Shown: positions 46,209 through 57,283, counted from the first letter of the stretch. The stretch: DNA of 64,000 bases from Enterococcus ratti (GCF_001886195.1 NZ_JXLB01000002.1:62469-126468), one strand, 5' to 3'. Notes: generated from the sequence alone by a model not told the origin. Program-made: numbers and translations.

Positions 46209-46259
46209 GTATTAAAATCGTTATGCTGATAAAAAAGAGAAATGGGAGGCATTTTCATA

Positions 46260-46694
46260 ATGGAACACTATGTAAAAAAATTTGCAGATTTAACGACTCA
46301 AAATTTTTATGAAATTGTAAAAGAACGCATTGCTGTTTTTGTAGTAGAACAAAATTGCCCCTATCAAGAAGTGGATGAGATTGACGCACAAGCTTGGCAT
46401 ACTTATTTTAAAGATGAAGAAGGGAAGATTACTGCTTACACACGTATTTATAAAGAAGAAGGTACGATCCATTTTGGTCGGGTGTTAGTGAATAAAGAGC
46501 ATCGTAAAGAAGGGCTAGGACGAATAATTGTTCAACGTACGATTGAAACAATTGAAAGAAATTATCCTGAGATGCCTATTGTCATTGGTGCCCAAGTTTA
46601 TCTACAATCTTTCTATGAGTCATTTGGCTTTAAAGCGATTTCAGATGTTTATTTAGAAGATGATATTCCTCATATTGATATGAAAAGAGCCTAG
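46260..46694 (+). CDS. elaA: ElaA-like GNAT acetyltransferase
   Basis: 144 residues with the ElaA pattern: LYEIVKERIAVF-like start (FYEIVKERIAVFVVEQNCPY), RVLVNKEHRKEGLGRIIV as the acetyl-CoA loop and IGAQVYLQSFYESFGF. The start is ATG 46260, with GGGAGG upstream. Substrate unknown. It is monocistronic between veg and the convergent mscL. Confidence 0.85.
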   Translation: MEHYVKKFADLTTQNFYEIVKERIAVFVVEQNCPYQEVDEIDAQAWHTYFKDEEGKITAYTRIYKEEGTIHFGRVLVNKEHRKEGLGRIIVQRTIETIERNYPEMPIVIGAQVYLQSFYESFGFKAISDVYLEDDIPHIDMKRA

Positions 46695-46868
46695 CTTGGG
46701 TATTATTTTGAAAAATCACACAAGACGGTTAGAAAATACCATTGAAATGTTACTTACTTGTATTGTTATCTTTCTAAACATGTCATAGAATAAATAATAG
46801 TAGCAACAAATAAAATCACAACAAAAAATGCACAGTCCTCAGACCAAAGATGGGCGCTCGTAGACACA

Positions 46869-46921
46869 ACAAGCCGAAGAATCTGAAAAATAGAAAAAGC
46901 TATTTTCGGATTCGTTGGCTT
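46869..46921 (-). terminator. Probable terminator of mscL
   Basis: GAATCTGAAAAATAG and CTATTTTCGGATTC form a stem with an extra outer AAGCC/GGCTT pair. The T tail on the minus strand is weak. Confidence 0.5.
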
Positions 46922-46962
46922 ATTTTTTTATTCCTATCTTCTTTTTTCAAAATTGGCCTATT

Positions 46963-47421
46963 TTATTTTTTGGTTGGATCGGCTGTGACTTGTGTTGTTG
47001 GACGGCCATTCTTTTCTGCTGTTTGTTGTGCAAGAAGATCACGAATATCGCTAAGATAATCTTCGGCAGTTGGAGTTGCAGGCGTTTCTTCTTCTTTTGT
47101 GGGGCGCAATTTTTTTGCGTGATTTGCTGCTTTAACAACTAAAAACAATACAAATCCTGTGATGAGAAATGTAATAATGGCACTAATCACATCCCCAAAA
47201 GCAAAAGTTACTCCTTTTGTAGGAGACCAATCTAATATGGAAAGAGCGCCTTTTAAATCAGATGTTCCAGTAATCATTGCGACAACCCATCCAACAAGAG
47301 GTGTAATCAGTCCTTGAACCACTTGATTGACAATACTTGTAAAAGCACTACCAATAACGACCCCAACGGCTAAGTCTAACACGTCTCCACGCATAATAAA
47401 CTCTTTAAATTCTTTAATCAT
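46963..47421 (-). CDS. mscL: Large-conductance mechanosensitive channel
   Basis: 152 residues. The first helix region is FIMRGDVLDLAVGVVIGSAF and the second membrane helix IITFLITGFVLFLVVKA. The C-terminal cytoplasmic helix ends DYLSDIRDLLAQQ, followed by a Thr/Pro-rich tail. It forms a pentameric emergency pore opened by membrane tension. Start ATG 47421 after GAGGAGG. Length is normal. Confidence 0.95.
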   Translation of the reverse strand: MIKEFKEFIMRGDVLDLAVGVVIGSAFTSIVNQVVQGLITPLVGWVVAMITGTSDLKGALSILDWSPTKGVTFAFGDVISAIITFLITGFVLFLVVKAANHAKKLRPTKEEETPATPTAEDYLSDIRDLLAQQTAEKNGRPTTQVTADPTKK

Positions 47422-47653
47422 TTTATTCCTCCTCTCTTTATCATTAGTATAACGAAGAATAAAAAAATATAAAAACAACACGCATTTACGGCAGGAGTCT
47501 TTAGTTTAACTACTTCTATGCTATACTATAAAGTGACTCTTAGATAATGCAAGAGAGAATGAAAGCAGTAAAAAATAGCCGTCGCATATTTTTTAATCTT
47601 TAAGATAAAAAAGCTATATGGGAGAACGAACTGCTAACAAAGGAGAATATACT

Positions 47654-48922
47654 ATGACATATCAATTGGCAGAGGGTGTGAACCTTCATGTTTTGCAAAC
47701 CAAACAATACAAAACGGTTCGTATTTATGTTCGCTTTACTACGCTTTTAGAAAAGGAAGTCATTACGAAACGCTCACTATTAAGTAGTTTGTTAGAAACG
47801 AATAGTCTAAATTATCCGGACCAGACGCAACTACGTGCTAAATTAGCAGACCTTTATGGGGCCAGTTTTGGGGTTTCGGTAGGAAAAAAAGGCAATCTTC
47901 ATTGGCTGAATACGATGATCAATTTTGTCAATGGCAAATACGTCAATGATGTAACCCTTTTAAAACAAGCAGTAGAGTTTTTAAAAGAAATTCTTTTTTT
48001 CCCAAATATCAAAGAAAAAAAATTTGATCAATTGACATTTGATTTAGAAAAAAATAACTTGAAGCTTTACTTAGAAAGCTTAAGTGAGGATAAGCAAACT
48101 TTGGCTTCTCTTTTTCTTCAGGAATTGTATTTTGAACGATCAGATGCCCAAAAAATCCCAAGTGTGGGCTCTATTGAGGAGCTGCAGGTACTTACAGCAG
48201 AAGCATTAGCTATGTATTACAATCAAATGATGTCAAAAGATCAGATAGACATTTTTGTAATTGGAGATGTATCTTCTGAAGAAGTTCAAAAGGCTTTGAG
48301 TGATTTACCATTTGCAGATAGAGAAATGTTACACCCAGAAATTTTTTATACACAGCCGCAAGAAAATGTTATCAAAGAACGGGAAGTAAAAGAATCCGTT
48401 ACCCAAGCGAAATTAAACCTAGCTTATCAGACAAACATTTACTATGATCAGCCTGCACGTTTTCCTTTGATCGTTTTCAACGGTTTATTCGGAGGATTTC
48501 CCCATTCTAAGCTATTTATGAATGTTCGAGAAAAAGAAAGTTTAGCCTATTATGCTTCTAGTAGTGTGGATTCTTTTCGGGGAGTTTTGAACGTACAAAC
48601 GGGGATTGACGGGAGAAAACGCAATCAAGTATTGCATTTAATTCATGAACAATTAGAAAGTTTACAAAACGGTGAGGTAACAGAACTTGAATTGGCACAA
48701 ACAAAAGCTATGTTAAGAAATCAGTATTTATTATCGTTAGATGCACCTCAAGCAGCAATTGAGACAGCATATTTAAATAGCTGGTTGCCAACTACGAAAC
48801 TAACAGACGAGGAATGGTTAAAGCGAATAGACAAGGTGACGGTTGAAGAGGTCCAACAAGTAGCTCGAAAAATTAAGTTGCAGGCGATATTCTTTTTAGA
48901 TGGAGGAACAGTAAATGATTAA
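47654..48922 (+). CDS. yfmF: M16-family protein YfmF (non-catalytic partner)
   Basis: 422 residues of M16 peptidase fold, but without the HxxEH zinc motif in the N-terminal domain, so it is the inactive partner. LFMNVREKESLAYYASSSVD is the conserved C-terminal M16 region. Start ATG 47654 after AAAGGAG. It overlaps yfmH by eight bases. In some Firmicutes this pair is linked to EF-P modification; here only synteny of the pair is seen. Confidence 0.85.
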   Translation: MTYQLAEGVNLHVLQTKQYKTVRIYVRFTTLLEKEVITKRSLLSSLLETNSLNYPDQTQLRAKLADLYGASFGVSVGKKGNLHWLNTMINFVNGKYVNDVTLLKQAVEFLKEILFFPNIKEKKFDQLTFDLEKNNLKLYLESLSEDKQTLASLFLQELYFERSDAQKIPSVGSIEELQVLTAEALAMYYNQMMSKDQIDIFVIGDVSSEEVQKALSDLPFADREMLHPEIFYTQPQENVIKEREVKESVTQAKLNLAYQTNIYYDQPARFPLIVFNGLFGGFPHSKLFMNVREKESLAYYASSSVDSFRGVLNVQTGIDGRKRNQVLHLIHEQLESLQNGEVTELELAQTKAMLRNQYLLSLDAPQAAIETAYLNSWLPTTKLTDEEWLKRIDKVTVEEVQQVARKIKLQAIFFLDGGTVND

Positions 48923-50210
48923 AACAGAATATTCCCAAATTAATGAAACACTGTACCATGAAGTACTGCCAAACGGATTGACCGTTTATTTATTACCTAA
49001 AAATGATTACCATAAAACTTATGGGTTATTTAGTACAAATTATGGTTCAATTGACAACGAATTTGTTCCGTATGGTACAAATGAAAAGATAAAAGTTCCT
49101 GATGGTATTGCACATTTCTTAGAACACAAATTATTTGAAAAAAAAGATGGCGATGTTTTTCAATTGTTTGGGCAACAAGGAGCTTCAGCTAATGCTTATA
49201 CAAGTTTTACTAAAACGAGTTATCTGTTTTCCACAACAGATCAAGTAGAAAAAAATTTGCTTACTTTATTGGATTTTGTTCAAGCACCTTATTTTACAGA
49301 GGAAACAGTCAATAAAGAAAAAGGAATTATCGCACAGGAAATTCAAATGTATGAAGATGATCCGAATTGGCAGATGTTTTTTGGAATTTTAAATAACTTA
49401 TACCCTAAGCATCCTTTACACATTGATATTGCAGGAACTGTTGAAAGCATCGAAACCATTACTGCTAAAGATTTATATACGTGTTATCATACTTTTTACC
49501 ATCCAAGCAACATGGTTTTATTTGTTGTAGGAAAGCTAGAACCGGAAAGTCTGATGGCGTTGATTCGTCTCAACCAATCAGCAAAAAAATTTCCGCCAAC
49601 TCAAAAAATTAAACGTTATTTTCCTAAAAATACAGATGACATCATTAAGAAGAAAATATTGAGTTCAGCAATTACACGCAACAAGTTTGTGCTTGGGATC
49701 AAGGGTTTGGATACTCTACCAATAGCAGGAATTGAATTATTACGGTATAAAATAGCTATTAATCTTTTATTCCAACTTTTATTAGGAAATACCTCACAAA
49801 ATTATTTGAAAATGTATAACGAAGGATTAATTGATGATAGTTTTGGTTTTGAGTTTAGTTTGGATCGGGAGTTTCATTTTGCTGATTTTAGCGGAGACAC
49901 GGAGCAACCAGAAAAAGCAGCAAAAAAAACAAGAGATATCTTACTTAATTTTGAAAAAGATGAAGGATTAACTGAAGAAAATCTAACATTATTAAAGAAA
50001 AAAATGCTAGGAAAGTATTATCAATCGTTGAATTCAATTGAATATATTGCAAATCAATTTACACAAAATTTGTTTGGAAATCAGACCTTGTTTGATCTAC
50101 CGGTCATAATCGATTCGATTCAATTCGGTGATGTGTTAAATGCTGGGCAATCTTTTATTAAAAAAGGAGCAATGAGCGAATTTTATATGAAGCCAACTGT
50201 CCAAGATTGA
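48915..50210 (+). CDS. yfmH: M16-family zinc peptidase YfmH
   Basis: 431 residues. The inverted zinc motif HFLEH (in GIAHFLEHKLFEKKDGD) and the downstream acidic ligand in EKGIIAQEIQMYEDDPN mark an active M16 peptidase. It pairs with YfmF, whose gene it overlaps. The C-terminal domain (about 230-431) is complete. Substrate unknown; a role in EF-P lysine modification has been proposed for relatives. Confidence 0.88.
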   Translation: MIKTEYSQINETLYHEVLPNGLTVYLLPKNDYHKTYGLFSTNYGSIDNEFVPYGTNEKIKVPDGIAHFLEHKLFEKKDGDVFQLFGQQGASANAYTSFTKTSYLFSTTDQVEKNLLTLLDFVQAPYFTEETVNKEKGIIAQEIQMYEDDPNWQMFFGILNNLYPKHPLHIDIAGTVESIETITAKDLYTCYHTFYHPSNMVLFVVGKLEPESLMALIRLNQSAKKFPPTQKIKRYFPKNTDDIIKKKILSSAITRNKFVLGIKGLDTLPIAGIELLRYKIAINLLFQLLLGNTSQNYLKMYNEGLIDDSFGFEFSLDREFHFADFSGDTEQPEKAAKKTRDILLNFEKDEGLTEENLTLLKKKMLGKYYQSLNSIEYIANQFTQNLFGNQTLFDLPVIIDSIQFGDVLNAGQSFIKKGAMSEFYMKPTVQD

Positions 50211-50436
50211 TGAATAATTGGGTTATTGCTTTAACAATAAACGAAAAAAATTTTTAAATTTCGTTTTAGAGTTAGGTGAATGTTTCCCCAGAAGTGCTTT
50301 ATTTATGGTATTCTTAAGTAGGTTAATGCTAGAAAGTGTAAATTGGTTCTTTAATTTTTACTTTTGAATAAAAAAACGAGACCAATCAGTGGCAAAATAT
50401 ACTGATTAAAATAAACAGACTGGAGAAGATGAATGA

Positions 50437-51327
50437 GTGACTTTTGAAACCATCGGAGAAACATTAAAGCAGGCTCGCTTAAATAAGAAAATATCTTTAG
50501 ATGAATTACAACAGATTACCAAAATTCAAAAACGTTATTTAGAAGCAATCGACAATGATGATTATGATCAATTGCCTGGGAAATTCTACGTTCGTGCATT
50601 TATTCGACAGTATGCCGAAGCCGTAGGTGAAGATGGCGACCATTTAGTTGATGTATTTGATGGTAAAAGTACATTATCAGCTGGAAAAGTGGTGCAACGT
50701 CCTGAGCCAGAATTTGTGAGTGGTTCTAGAAAAGCTATGCATCAAGAAGAATCGAATCTAAGTAAATTTTGGACAAGTCTTCCGGTAATTTTGCTAGGAT
50801 TAGTAGCTTTAGCAATTATTATTGTTGTAGGTTATATGACATGGCAAGACCGACAAGCTGATCCTATTATTGGGGCTACATCTACCTCACTTACGGTAGA
50901 TAATTCTGTGGTGCAAACAATCTCTTCAACCAAAGAGCAAAAGGAGTCTTTTTCAAAGAATACAGCATCAACAACTGAGTCAGTTCCAAAAGAAAAAAAG
51001 ATGGTGATTACAGCCGACCAAGATACAGGTAGTGCTATTGCAGTTACTATCACAGATGCGAAAAAACCACTGACGCTCGAATTTATTGCAACAAATCGTG
51101 TTTGGATTGGTGTGTCCGTAAATAATACTTATGTTTATCAAGGAACGCTAGCAGCAAACGAAACGCAAAAGGCACAATTACCGGAAACTGCAACAAATGC
51201 TACAATTACTCTAGGTGCTGCAAGTAATGCTACTATTAAAGCCAATGGAGAAGAAATCCCTATTAACTCAGGAGCGGATAATCAAAATCCTAAAAATGTA
51301 ACGTTGGCTTTACGATATGTAGAGTGA
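50437..51327 (+). CDS. rodZ: RodZ-like cell-shape protein
   Basis: 296 residues. An N-terminal helix-turn-helix (IGETLKQARLNKKISLDELQ, then YLEAIDNDDYDQLPG), a membrane helix (LPVILLGLVALAIIIVVGYM, about 110-132), a Ser/Thr-rich linker, and a C-terminal DUF4115 beta domain outside the cell. RodZ links MreB-type filaments to the wall machinery. Start GTG 50437 after GGAGAAG. It precedes pgsA, as in many Firmicutes. Confidence 0.88.
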   Translation: MTFETIGETLKQARLNKKISLDELQQITKIQKRYLEAIDNDDYDQLPGKFYVRAFIRQYAEAVGEDGDHLVDVFDGKSTLSAGKVVQRPEPEFVSGSRKAMHQEESNLSKFWTSLPVILLGLVALAIIIVVGYMTWQDRQADPIIGATSTSLTVDNSVVQTISSTKEQKESFSKNTASTTESVPKEKKMVITADQDTGSAIAVTITDAKKPLTLEFIATNRVWIGVSVNNTYVYQGTLAANETQKAQLPETATNATITLGAASNATIKANGEEIPINSGADNQNPKNVTLALRYVE

Positions 51328-51366
51328 GCATCTATTCAACAGACGAAGGAATTTAGATGAAGTGTT

Positions 51367-51410
51367 AAGACAAGTGTTTGGGATAGTCTGTCTTACTTAC
51401 TTGTCTTTTC
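51367..51410 (+). terminator. Terminator after rodZ
   Basis: AAGACAAGT pairs with ACTTGTCTT and is followed by TTC-rich sequence. Confidence 0.55.
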
Positions 51411-51538
51411 TTATTTTTAAGGGAACTACTCGTTGTTTTTATCACTTTCTCATACACTCTCTTATGAAAAAAATCGATGATTATTGGTGGAAAGTTTAAG
51501 CAGACTCACGTAGAATAAGGAAGAAAGGAGTCGATAGT

Positions 51539-52117
51539 GTGAACTTACCAAATAAATTAACGGTTCTTAGGATTTGTATGATTCCGCTTTTTATTTTAAT
51601 CGTTGGACTACCATTAGATTGGGGACAGCTAACGGTAGGAACAACAACACTTGCTATTACACAAATAGTAGGAGCAGTTATTTTTGCTTTAGCAAGTATC
51701 ACCGATTGGTTAGATGGAAAAATTGCGCGAGCAAGAGGATTAGTTACAAATTTCGGGAAATTTGCGGATCCCTTAGCAGATAAAATGTTAGTCATGACGG
51801 CTTTTATTATGTTAGTAGAACAAGGAAAAGCGCAAGGATGGATTGTGGCCATTATCGTTTGTCGAGAATTAGCTGTCACAGGACTTCGATTATTATTAGT
51901 AGAACATGGTGAAGTAATGGCGGCTGCTTGGCCGGGAAAAGTAAAAACCGTTACACAAATGCTTGCCATTATTTTATTATTTATTAATAATGTTCCTTTT
52001 AATTTATTGAATCTCCCAGTTGCTCAACTAATGTTATATACTTGCCTAGTCTTCACGATTTATTCAGGTGTTGATTACTTTGTAAAAAATAGTGGTGTTT
52101 TTAAAGGCTCAATGTAG
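51539..52117 (+). CDS. pgsA: CDP-diacylglycerol-glycerol-3-phosphate phosphatidyltransferase
   Basis: 192 residues with four membrane segments. The CDP-alcohol transferase motif is visible (DWLDGKIARARGLVTNFGKF, then ADPLADK). It commits CDP-diacylglycerol to phosphatidylglycerol, the substrate the broken MprF would have modified. GTG start at 51539 after AAAGGAG. Confidence 0.95.
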   Translation: MNLPNKLTVLRICMIPLFILIVGLPLDWGQLTVGTTTLAITQIVGAVIFALASITDWLDGKIARARGLVTNFGKFADPLADKMLVMTAFIMLVEQGKAQGWIVAIIVCRELAVTGLRLLLVEHGEVMAAAWPGKVKTVTQMLAIILLFINNVPFNLLNLPVAQLMLYTCLVFTIYSGVDYFVKNSGVFKGSM

Positions 52118-52150
52118 AGTATAAAAAAGTAATTTAATTCTAAAAAACAG

Positions 52151-52200
52151 AAAACAAAAATCCTCAAAATCATTTTTTATATTTTGAGGATTTTTGTTTT
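52151..52200 (+). terminator. Terminator after pgsA
   Basis: A perfect 20-bp stem (52151-52170 with 52181-52200), ten-base loop, ending in its own T-rich arm. The rest of the 310-bp gap before cinA shows no gene. Confidence 0.85.
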
Positions 52201-52427
52201 CGCTGTAAAAAAGTCACTTACTTTAAAATGTTGTCATCATGAAAACATCAGGAAGTTGTTAAACAGAACATAACTTTTATCTTTTTTACGTTACTAAAAA
52301 AGATGAGTAAATGATAAAAGAAACTTTTAGTAATTAGCGTATACTATTGAGTAGGTAATGTGCAAATTCAAGTGAAATCAGAAATCTTTATCAACGGATC
52401 AAACAGTCAATTAAGGAAGCGAAGAAC

Positions 52428-53675
52428 ATGAAATCAGAAATTATAGCTGTAGGAACGGAACTTTTACTTGGTCAAATTGTTAATACCAATGCGGCTTTTT
52501 TATCAGAACAATTAGCAGGGCTTGGTATTGATGTTTATTATCAAACTGTAGTAGGAGATAATCCAATTCGTTTACAAAAGTCAATCCAATTAGCAGAAAC
52601 AAGAAGTGATTTAATTATTTTATGTGGAGGGCTAGGGCCGACAAAAGATGATTTAACCAAAGAAGTGATAGCAAGACATCTTAGAAAAGCCTTGATTCAA
52701 AATACAGAAGGATACAAGAAATTATTGGCATTTTTTGAAACGACAAAGCGAAAAATGACAGAAAACAATTTACAACAGTCACAAATAATAGAAGGAGGGA
52801 TTGCTTTACCTAATCGTACAGGGTTGGCATTAGGCACTTTTTATCAAACGGATTATCATACGTATCTTTTATTGCCGGGACCGCCAAATGAATTGCAACC
52901 AATGTTTACTGAACAAGTAAGACCATTGCTGAAAGAAAAATTTTCCTCGGAAGAAAAAATCATTTCAAAGGTTTTGCGCTTTTATGGTATAGGAGAATCA
53001 CAATTAGTAACCGAATTAAAAGAGTTAATTGAAACACAAATTAATCCAACGATTGCACCTTATGCGAAAACAAATGAAGTTACTTTACGCTTAACAGTGA
53101 AAACAAAAGAGGCACATGCAGGAAATCAAGCTTTACTGGCATTGGAAGAAAAAGTTCTGGCTAAAGTAGGAGAATACTTTTATGGTTATGGAGAGGACAA
53201 TTCACTGGTTAAAGTTGTTGTAGAGTTATTAAAAGAAAAGAAAAAGACAATTACTGCTGCTGAAAGTTTGACAGCTGGTGCCTTTCAAGCAGCTTTAGGA
53301 GATATTCCGGGAGCTTCCATGGTTTTTCCGGGAGGATTTATTACCTATTCTTTGGAAACAAAAGCAGATTTCTTAAATATTGATCGAGGCTTATTGAAAA
53401 AGCATGGTACAGTTAGCAAAGAATGCGCTAAACAAATGGCAGTGCATTCACGAATTCTTGCAGATACAGATTACGGTATTGCGTTTACTGGTGTTGCTGG
53501 TCCTGAAACATTAGAAAATCAACCTGCTGGAACTGTCTGGATTGCTATAGCTTCAAGAAATGGTGAGATTTTTTCACAAAAGTATCAATTCACGGGAGAA
53601 CGTTTTGCTATACGTCACCATGCCATCATGCAAGGATGTGATCTTATTAGAAAGCAACTTTTAAGAAAAAGATAA
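52428..53675 (+). CDS. cinA: Competence/damage-inducible protein CinA
   Basis: 415 residues. The N-terminal MoaB-like domain ([43 protein letters not shown]) and C-terminal PncC-like nicotinamide-nucleotide amidase domain ([31 protein letters not shown]). It recycles pyridine nucleotides and is often co-transcribed with recA. recA follows 105 bp later with a LexA-type box between. Confidence 0.93.
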   Translation: MKSEIIAVGTELLLGQIVNTNAAFLSEQLAGLGIDVYYQTVVGDNPIRLQKSIQLAETRSDLIILCGGLGPTKDDLTKEVIARHLRKALIQNTEGYKKLLAFFETTKRKMTENNLQQSQIIEGGIALPNRTGLALGTFYQTDYHTYLLLPGPPNELQPMFTEQVRPLLKEKFSSEEKIISKVLRFYGIGESQLVTELKELIETQINPTIAPYAKTNEVTLRLTVKTKEAHAGNQALLALEEKVLAKVGEYFYGYGEDNSLVKVVVELLKEKKKTITAAESLTAGAFQAALGDIPGASMVFPGGFITYSLETKADFLNIDRGLLKKHGTVSKECAKQMAVHSRILADTDYGIAFTGVAGPETLENQPAGTVWIAIASRNGEIFSQKYQFTGERFAIRHHAIMQGCDLIRKQLLRKR

Positions 53676-53678
53676 ATG

Positions 53679-53692
53679 CGAATATTTGTTCG
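53679..53692. promoter_or_regulatory. LexA/DinR box upstream of recA
   Basis: CGAATATTTGTTCG matches the Firmicute SOS consensus CGAAC-N4-GTTCG with one mismatch. It is followed at 53694-53721 by a perfect 12-bp hairpin with a TTTT loop and no T tail. Confidence 0.65.
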
Positions 53693-53780
53693 GGTTTCTC
53701 TTGATTTTTATCAAGAGAAACGATATCATTAGATTAATGAAATATCGCACTGATTTGTGAAAATAAGGAGGATTATCGTA

Positions 53781-54821
53781 TTGGCAGATGATCGTAAGGC
53801 AGCTTTAGATGCTGCGTTGAAAAAAATTGAAAAGAACTATGGTAAAGGATCAATTATGAAATTAGGGGAAAAAATTGATCAACAAGTTTCTACCATCCCA
53901 AGTGGTTCTCTTGCATTAGATGTTGCGCTAGGAGTTGGTGGTTATCCACGTGGTCGAATTATTGAAGTTTATGGTCCTGAAAGTTCCGGGAAAACTACCG
54001 TTGCTTTACATGCAATTGCTGAAGTACAAAAAAATGGTGGGACAGCAGCTTTTATTGATGCGGAGCATGCCTTAGACCCACAATACGCACAAAAATTGGG
54101 CGTGAATATTGACGAATTGTTGCTTTCACAACCAGACACTGGTGAACAAGGGTTAGAAATTGCTGATGCTTTAGTATCAAGTGGAGCAATAGATATTGTT
54201 GTTGTTGATTCTGTGGCAGCTTTAGTTCCACGCGCAGAGATTGATGGTGAAATGGGCGATTCTCATGTTGGGTTACAAGCACGCTTGATGTCACAAGCGT
54301 TGCGTAAATTATCTGGTTCGATTAATAAAACGAAAACAATTGCCATTTTCATCAATCAAATTCGTGAAAAAGTAGGTGTTATGTTTGGAAATCCTGAAGT
54401 TACACCGGGTGGTCGAGCATTGAAATTTTATGCTACGATTCGTTTAGAAGTACGTCGAGCAGAACAATTAAAACAAGGAACAGACATTGTTGGTAACCGT
54501 ACAAAGATCAAAGTGGTCAAAAATAAAGTGGCGCCACCTTTCAAAATCGCAGAAGTAGATGTGATGTATGGACAAGGGATTTCTCAAGAAGGAGAACTAC
54601 TTGATATGGCGGTTGAAAAAGATATTGTAGATAAAAGTGGTGCTTGGTACTCTTATAAAGAGGAACGTATCGGACAAGGGCGTGAGAATGCCAAAATTTA
54701 TATGGCTAATCATCCAGAAATGATGGCAGAAATTTCTACACTCGTTCGAGCTGCTTATGGAATTGGTGAAGAAGTAGTAACTTCAGAAGAAATGCAGGAA
54801 GAATTACCGCTAAAAGAGTAA
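53781..54821 (+). CDS. recA: Recombinase RecA
   Basis: 346 residues. Walker A is GPESSGKTT, Walker [17 protein letters not shown], the L2 loop region [15 protein letters not shown]. It forms filaments on single-stranded DNA and triggers LexA self-cleavage. The start is TTG 53781, chosen because AAGGAGG lies about ten bases upstream and the sequence begins [20 protein letters not shown] as in orthologues. The upstream LexA box implies SOS control. Confidence 0.97.
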   Translation: MADDRKAALDAALKKIEKNYGKGSIMKLGEKIDQQVSTIPSGSLALDVALGVGGYPRGRIIEVYGPESSGKTTVALHAIAEVQKNGGTAAFIDAEHALDPQYAQKLGVNIDELLLSQPDTGEQGLEIADALVSSGAIDIVVVDSVAALVPRAEIDGEMGDSHVGLQARLMSQALRKLSGSINKTKTIAIFINQIREKVGVMFGNPEVTPGGRALKFYATIRLEVRRAEQLKQGTDIVGNRTKIKVVKNKVAPPFKIAEVDVMYGQGISQEGELLDMAVEKDIVDKSGAWYSYKEERIGQGRENAKIYMANHPEMMAEISTLVRAAYGIGEEVVTSEEMQEELPLKE

Positions 54822-54898
54822 AAACTTTGATTCTGTTTATTGTATGAGACTATGTTTTGTGTACTTAATCTTCCTTCATGTAAATGTTTTTAATGTGA

Positions 54899-54932
54899 TA
54901 AGCCGAAGTTTTTAAAAATTCGGCTTATTTTT
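54899..54932 (+). terminator. Terminator after recA
   Basis: ATAAGCCGAA pairs perfectly with TTCGGCTTAT, followed by TTTT. Nothing else is seen before the rny promoter at 55174. Confidence 0.85.
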
Positions 54933-55173
54933 GTACATCTATAAAGAGAATTCTCCAGCTCAGAAAAGTTGGGATTTTTCTAATAAGAAAAGCATATCCT
55001 TTTTTTGAGTAAAATATGTATGATCATGTCAAATAATTCCATAGTGTTTAGAAGTTTATCCTTTGATTAATTATAAATAATAAACGTTATTCTAAATCTA
55101 TTTTAGCTTATTCTTATTCGTAAAACATCCGTTAAATGAAAAAGTACGTAAGCTGTTTCTTATGTATTTAAAG

Positions 55174-55202
55174 TTGACACTGTGGAGGACAAACATTAGA
55201 AT
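55174..55202 (+). promoter_or_regulatory. Promoter of rny
   Basis: TTGACA (55174-55179), 17-bp spacer, TAGAAT (55197-55202), a near-consensus vegetative promoter. The predicted leader is about 110 nt. Confidence 0.75.
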
Positions 55203-55321
55203 AAACATGTGCAAGTTTTTGTACATCTATGCATAATTGCATATTGACGATTTTAGAGTACTTTATCATAAAAGTTATGTAGATGATAAAAATGAAAAAG
55301 ATAGTATGGAGGTGGATTTTT

Positions 55322-56878
55322 ATGGTAGTCAACATTCTCCTCGCTATCATCGGTTTAATTGTCGGTCTTGGTTTAGGGTTTACGATTGCAAAGTCACGTC
55401 ACGAAAAAGAAATAGCTGGTGCACAATCATCAGCAGTTGAAATTATTAATCGTGCAAAAAAAGAAGCAGAAACTCTAAAAAAAGAAGCATTGTTAGAAGC
55501 TAAGGAAGAAAATCAGAAATATCGATCTGAAGTTGAAAGTGAGCTGAGAGAAAGTAAGTTAGAATTAAAATCTCAAGAAAATCGATTGATTCAGCGTGAA
55601 CAAACATTGAATCGTAAAGATGACTCATTGGAAAAACGTGAGAGCTCACTTGAAAGTAAGGAAGAGGTACTTAGTTCGAAACAGCAATTGATTGAAGAGC
55701 GAGAAAAAGACGTTGAAAAGTTGATTGAAGAGCAGCAAAAAGAATTAGAAAAAATTGCTGGAATGTCAAAAGAAGAAGCAAAAGATGTCATCATGAAGTC
55801 AACGGAAGAAGAATTGAATCATGAATTGACGGTGATGGTAAAAGAGTCGGAACAACGAGCAAAAGAAGAAGCAGATCGTAAAGCAAAAAATCTTTTATCA
55901 TTAGCAATTCAACGCTGTGCAGCGGACCAAGTATCTGAAACAACTGTATCCGTTGTAACTTTACCAAATGATGAAATGAAAGGACGTATCATTGGGCGTG
56001 AAGGACGAAACATTCGAACATTGGAAACGTTGACAGGCATTGATTTGATTATTGACGACACACCAGAAGCTGTGGTACTTTCAGGATTTGATCCAATTCG
56101 CAGAGAAATTGCACGGATGACTTTAGAAAAATTGATTCAAGATGGACGTATTCATCCTGCACGTATCGAAGAGATGGTCGAAAAATCACGTAAAGAAATG
56201 GATGAACGAATACGAGAATATGGGGAAGAGGCAGCCTTTGAAGTTGGTGCGCACACGCTTCATCCAGACTTGATTAAAATAATGGGCCGTCTTCATTTTA
56301 GAACAAGTTACGGTCAAAATGTTTTAAAACATTCAGTAGAAGTTGCGAAATTATCAGGTATACTGGCTGCGGAGTTAGGTGAAGATATTCAATTAGCTAA
56401 ACGTGCTGGGTTGCTTCACGATATTGGAAAAGCGTTAGATCATGAAATTGAAGGTTCTCACGTTGAAATTGGAGCAGAGTTGGCTACAAAGTATAAAGAA
56501 AATCCTGTCGTTATTAATGCGATCGCCTCACATCATGGCGACGTTGAGGCTACTTCGGTCATCTCCGTATTAGTGGCGGCTGCCGATGCACTCTCAGCTG
56601 CTCGTCCAGGGGCTAGAAGTGAGTCATTAGAAAATTATATTCGTCGTTTAAGAAGTTTAGAAAATATTTCCAACAGCTTTACTGGTGTAGAATCAAGTTA
56701 CGCTGTACAAGCTGGACGAGAAGTTCGAGTAATGGTGAAACCGGAAGAAATTTCTGATTTAGAGGCTGTTCGTTTAGTAAGAGATATCAGAAAGCGGATT
56801 GAAGAAGAATTAGATTATCCGGGACATATCAAAGTAATTGTTATTCGTGAAACACGTGCGACAGATTATGCCAAATAA
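55322..56878 (+). CDS. rny: Ribonuclease Y
   Basis: 518 residues. An N-terminal membrane helix ([18 protein letters not shown]), a long charged coiled coil (30-200), a KH domain ([19 protein letters not shown]) and an HD domain ([22 protein letters not shown]). It starts mRNA decay at the membrane. ATG 55322 with GGAGG upstream fits the usual length; upstream in-frame ATGs would add a basic extension. Confidence 0.96.
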   Translation: MVVNILLAIIGLIVGLGLGFTIAKSRHEKEIAGAQSSAVEIINRAKKEAETLKKEALLEAKEENQKYRSEVESELRESKLELKSQENRLIQREQTLNRKDDSLEKRESSLESKEEVLSSKQQLIEEREKDVEKLIEEQQKELEKIAGMSKEEAKDVIMKSTEEELNHELTVMVKESEQRAKEEADRKAKNLLSLAIQRCAADQVSETTVSVVTLPNDEMKGRIIGREGRNIRTLETLTGIDLIIDDTPEAVVLSGFDPIRREIARMTLEKLIQDGRIHPARIEEMVEKSRKEMDERIREYGEEAAFEVGAHTLHPDLIKIMGRLHFRTSYGQNVLKHSVEVAKLSGILAAELGEDIQLAKRAGLLHDIGKALDHEIEGSHVEIGAELATKYKENPVVINAIASHHGDVEATSVISVLVAAADALSAARPGARSESLENYIRRLRSLENISNSFTGVESSYAVQAGREVRVMVKPEEISDLEAVRLVRDIRKRIEEELDYPGHIKVIVIRETRATDYAK

Positions 56879-56894
56879 AAGGAATAAAGTGATT

Positions 56895-56945
56895 AAAAAA
56901 GTGAGACAATCATCAATTTTTTCTGATGATTGTCTCACTTTTTTG
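56895..56945 (+). terminator. Terminator after rny
   Basis: AAAAAGTGAGACAATCATCA pairs with TGATGATTGTCTCACTTTTT across a short loop. The following 260 bp to the proC terminator show no convincing gene. Confidence 0.85.
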
Positions 56946-57212
56946 TTTTTATGGTATGCAAAAAGTACGCTACAATGTTCTCCATAAAATGCCATTGATT
57001 AACTTATTGTAGCCGACTTAAATCGAACAGAATATTTTTGATTTAGTCATTTTCGTAATAGGATCTTCTCGTTAAATTTGCGATAGACATTGCTCCAACA
57101 TTTAACTTGTGAGCCTCCCTAATGGAATATCTTAAGACAAGCGATGCTTCCATCATTGTTATCTAAATAGTCGTGAATGAACCTAATTTGCGTTCAAAAG
57201 TATATTTAGCTA

Positions 57213-57255
57213 TAAAAAATACCGTTCTCCAAAAATTTAATTTTTGGGGGCGGTA
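57213..57255 (-). terminator. Terminator of proC
   Basis: TACCG with CGGTA and CCCCCAAAAATT with AATTTTTGG form an interrupted stem. TTTTTT follows on the minus strand. Confidence 0.7.
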
Positions 57256-57283
57256 CACCACTGTCGGTATTTTTATTAAGGGG

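Noticed and set aside
46850-47142. Plus-strand frames opposite mscL
   Set aside because: They mirror the conserved MscL coding sequence; biased composition explains them.
56998-57200. Possible gene fragment on the minus strand (MMEASLVLRYSIREAHKLNV)
   Set aside because: Short, no recognisable family and no ribosome site; it may be a remnant but cannot be supported.
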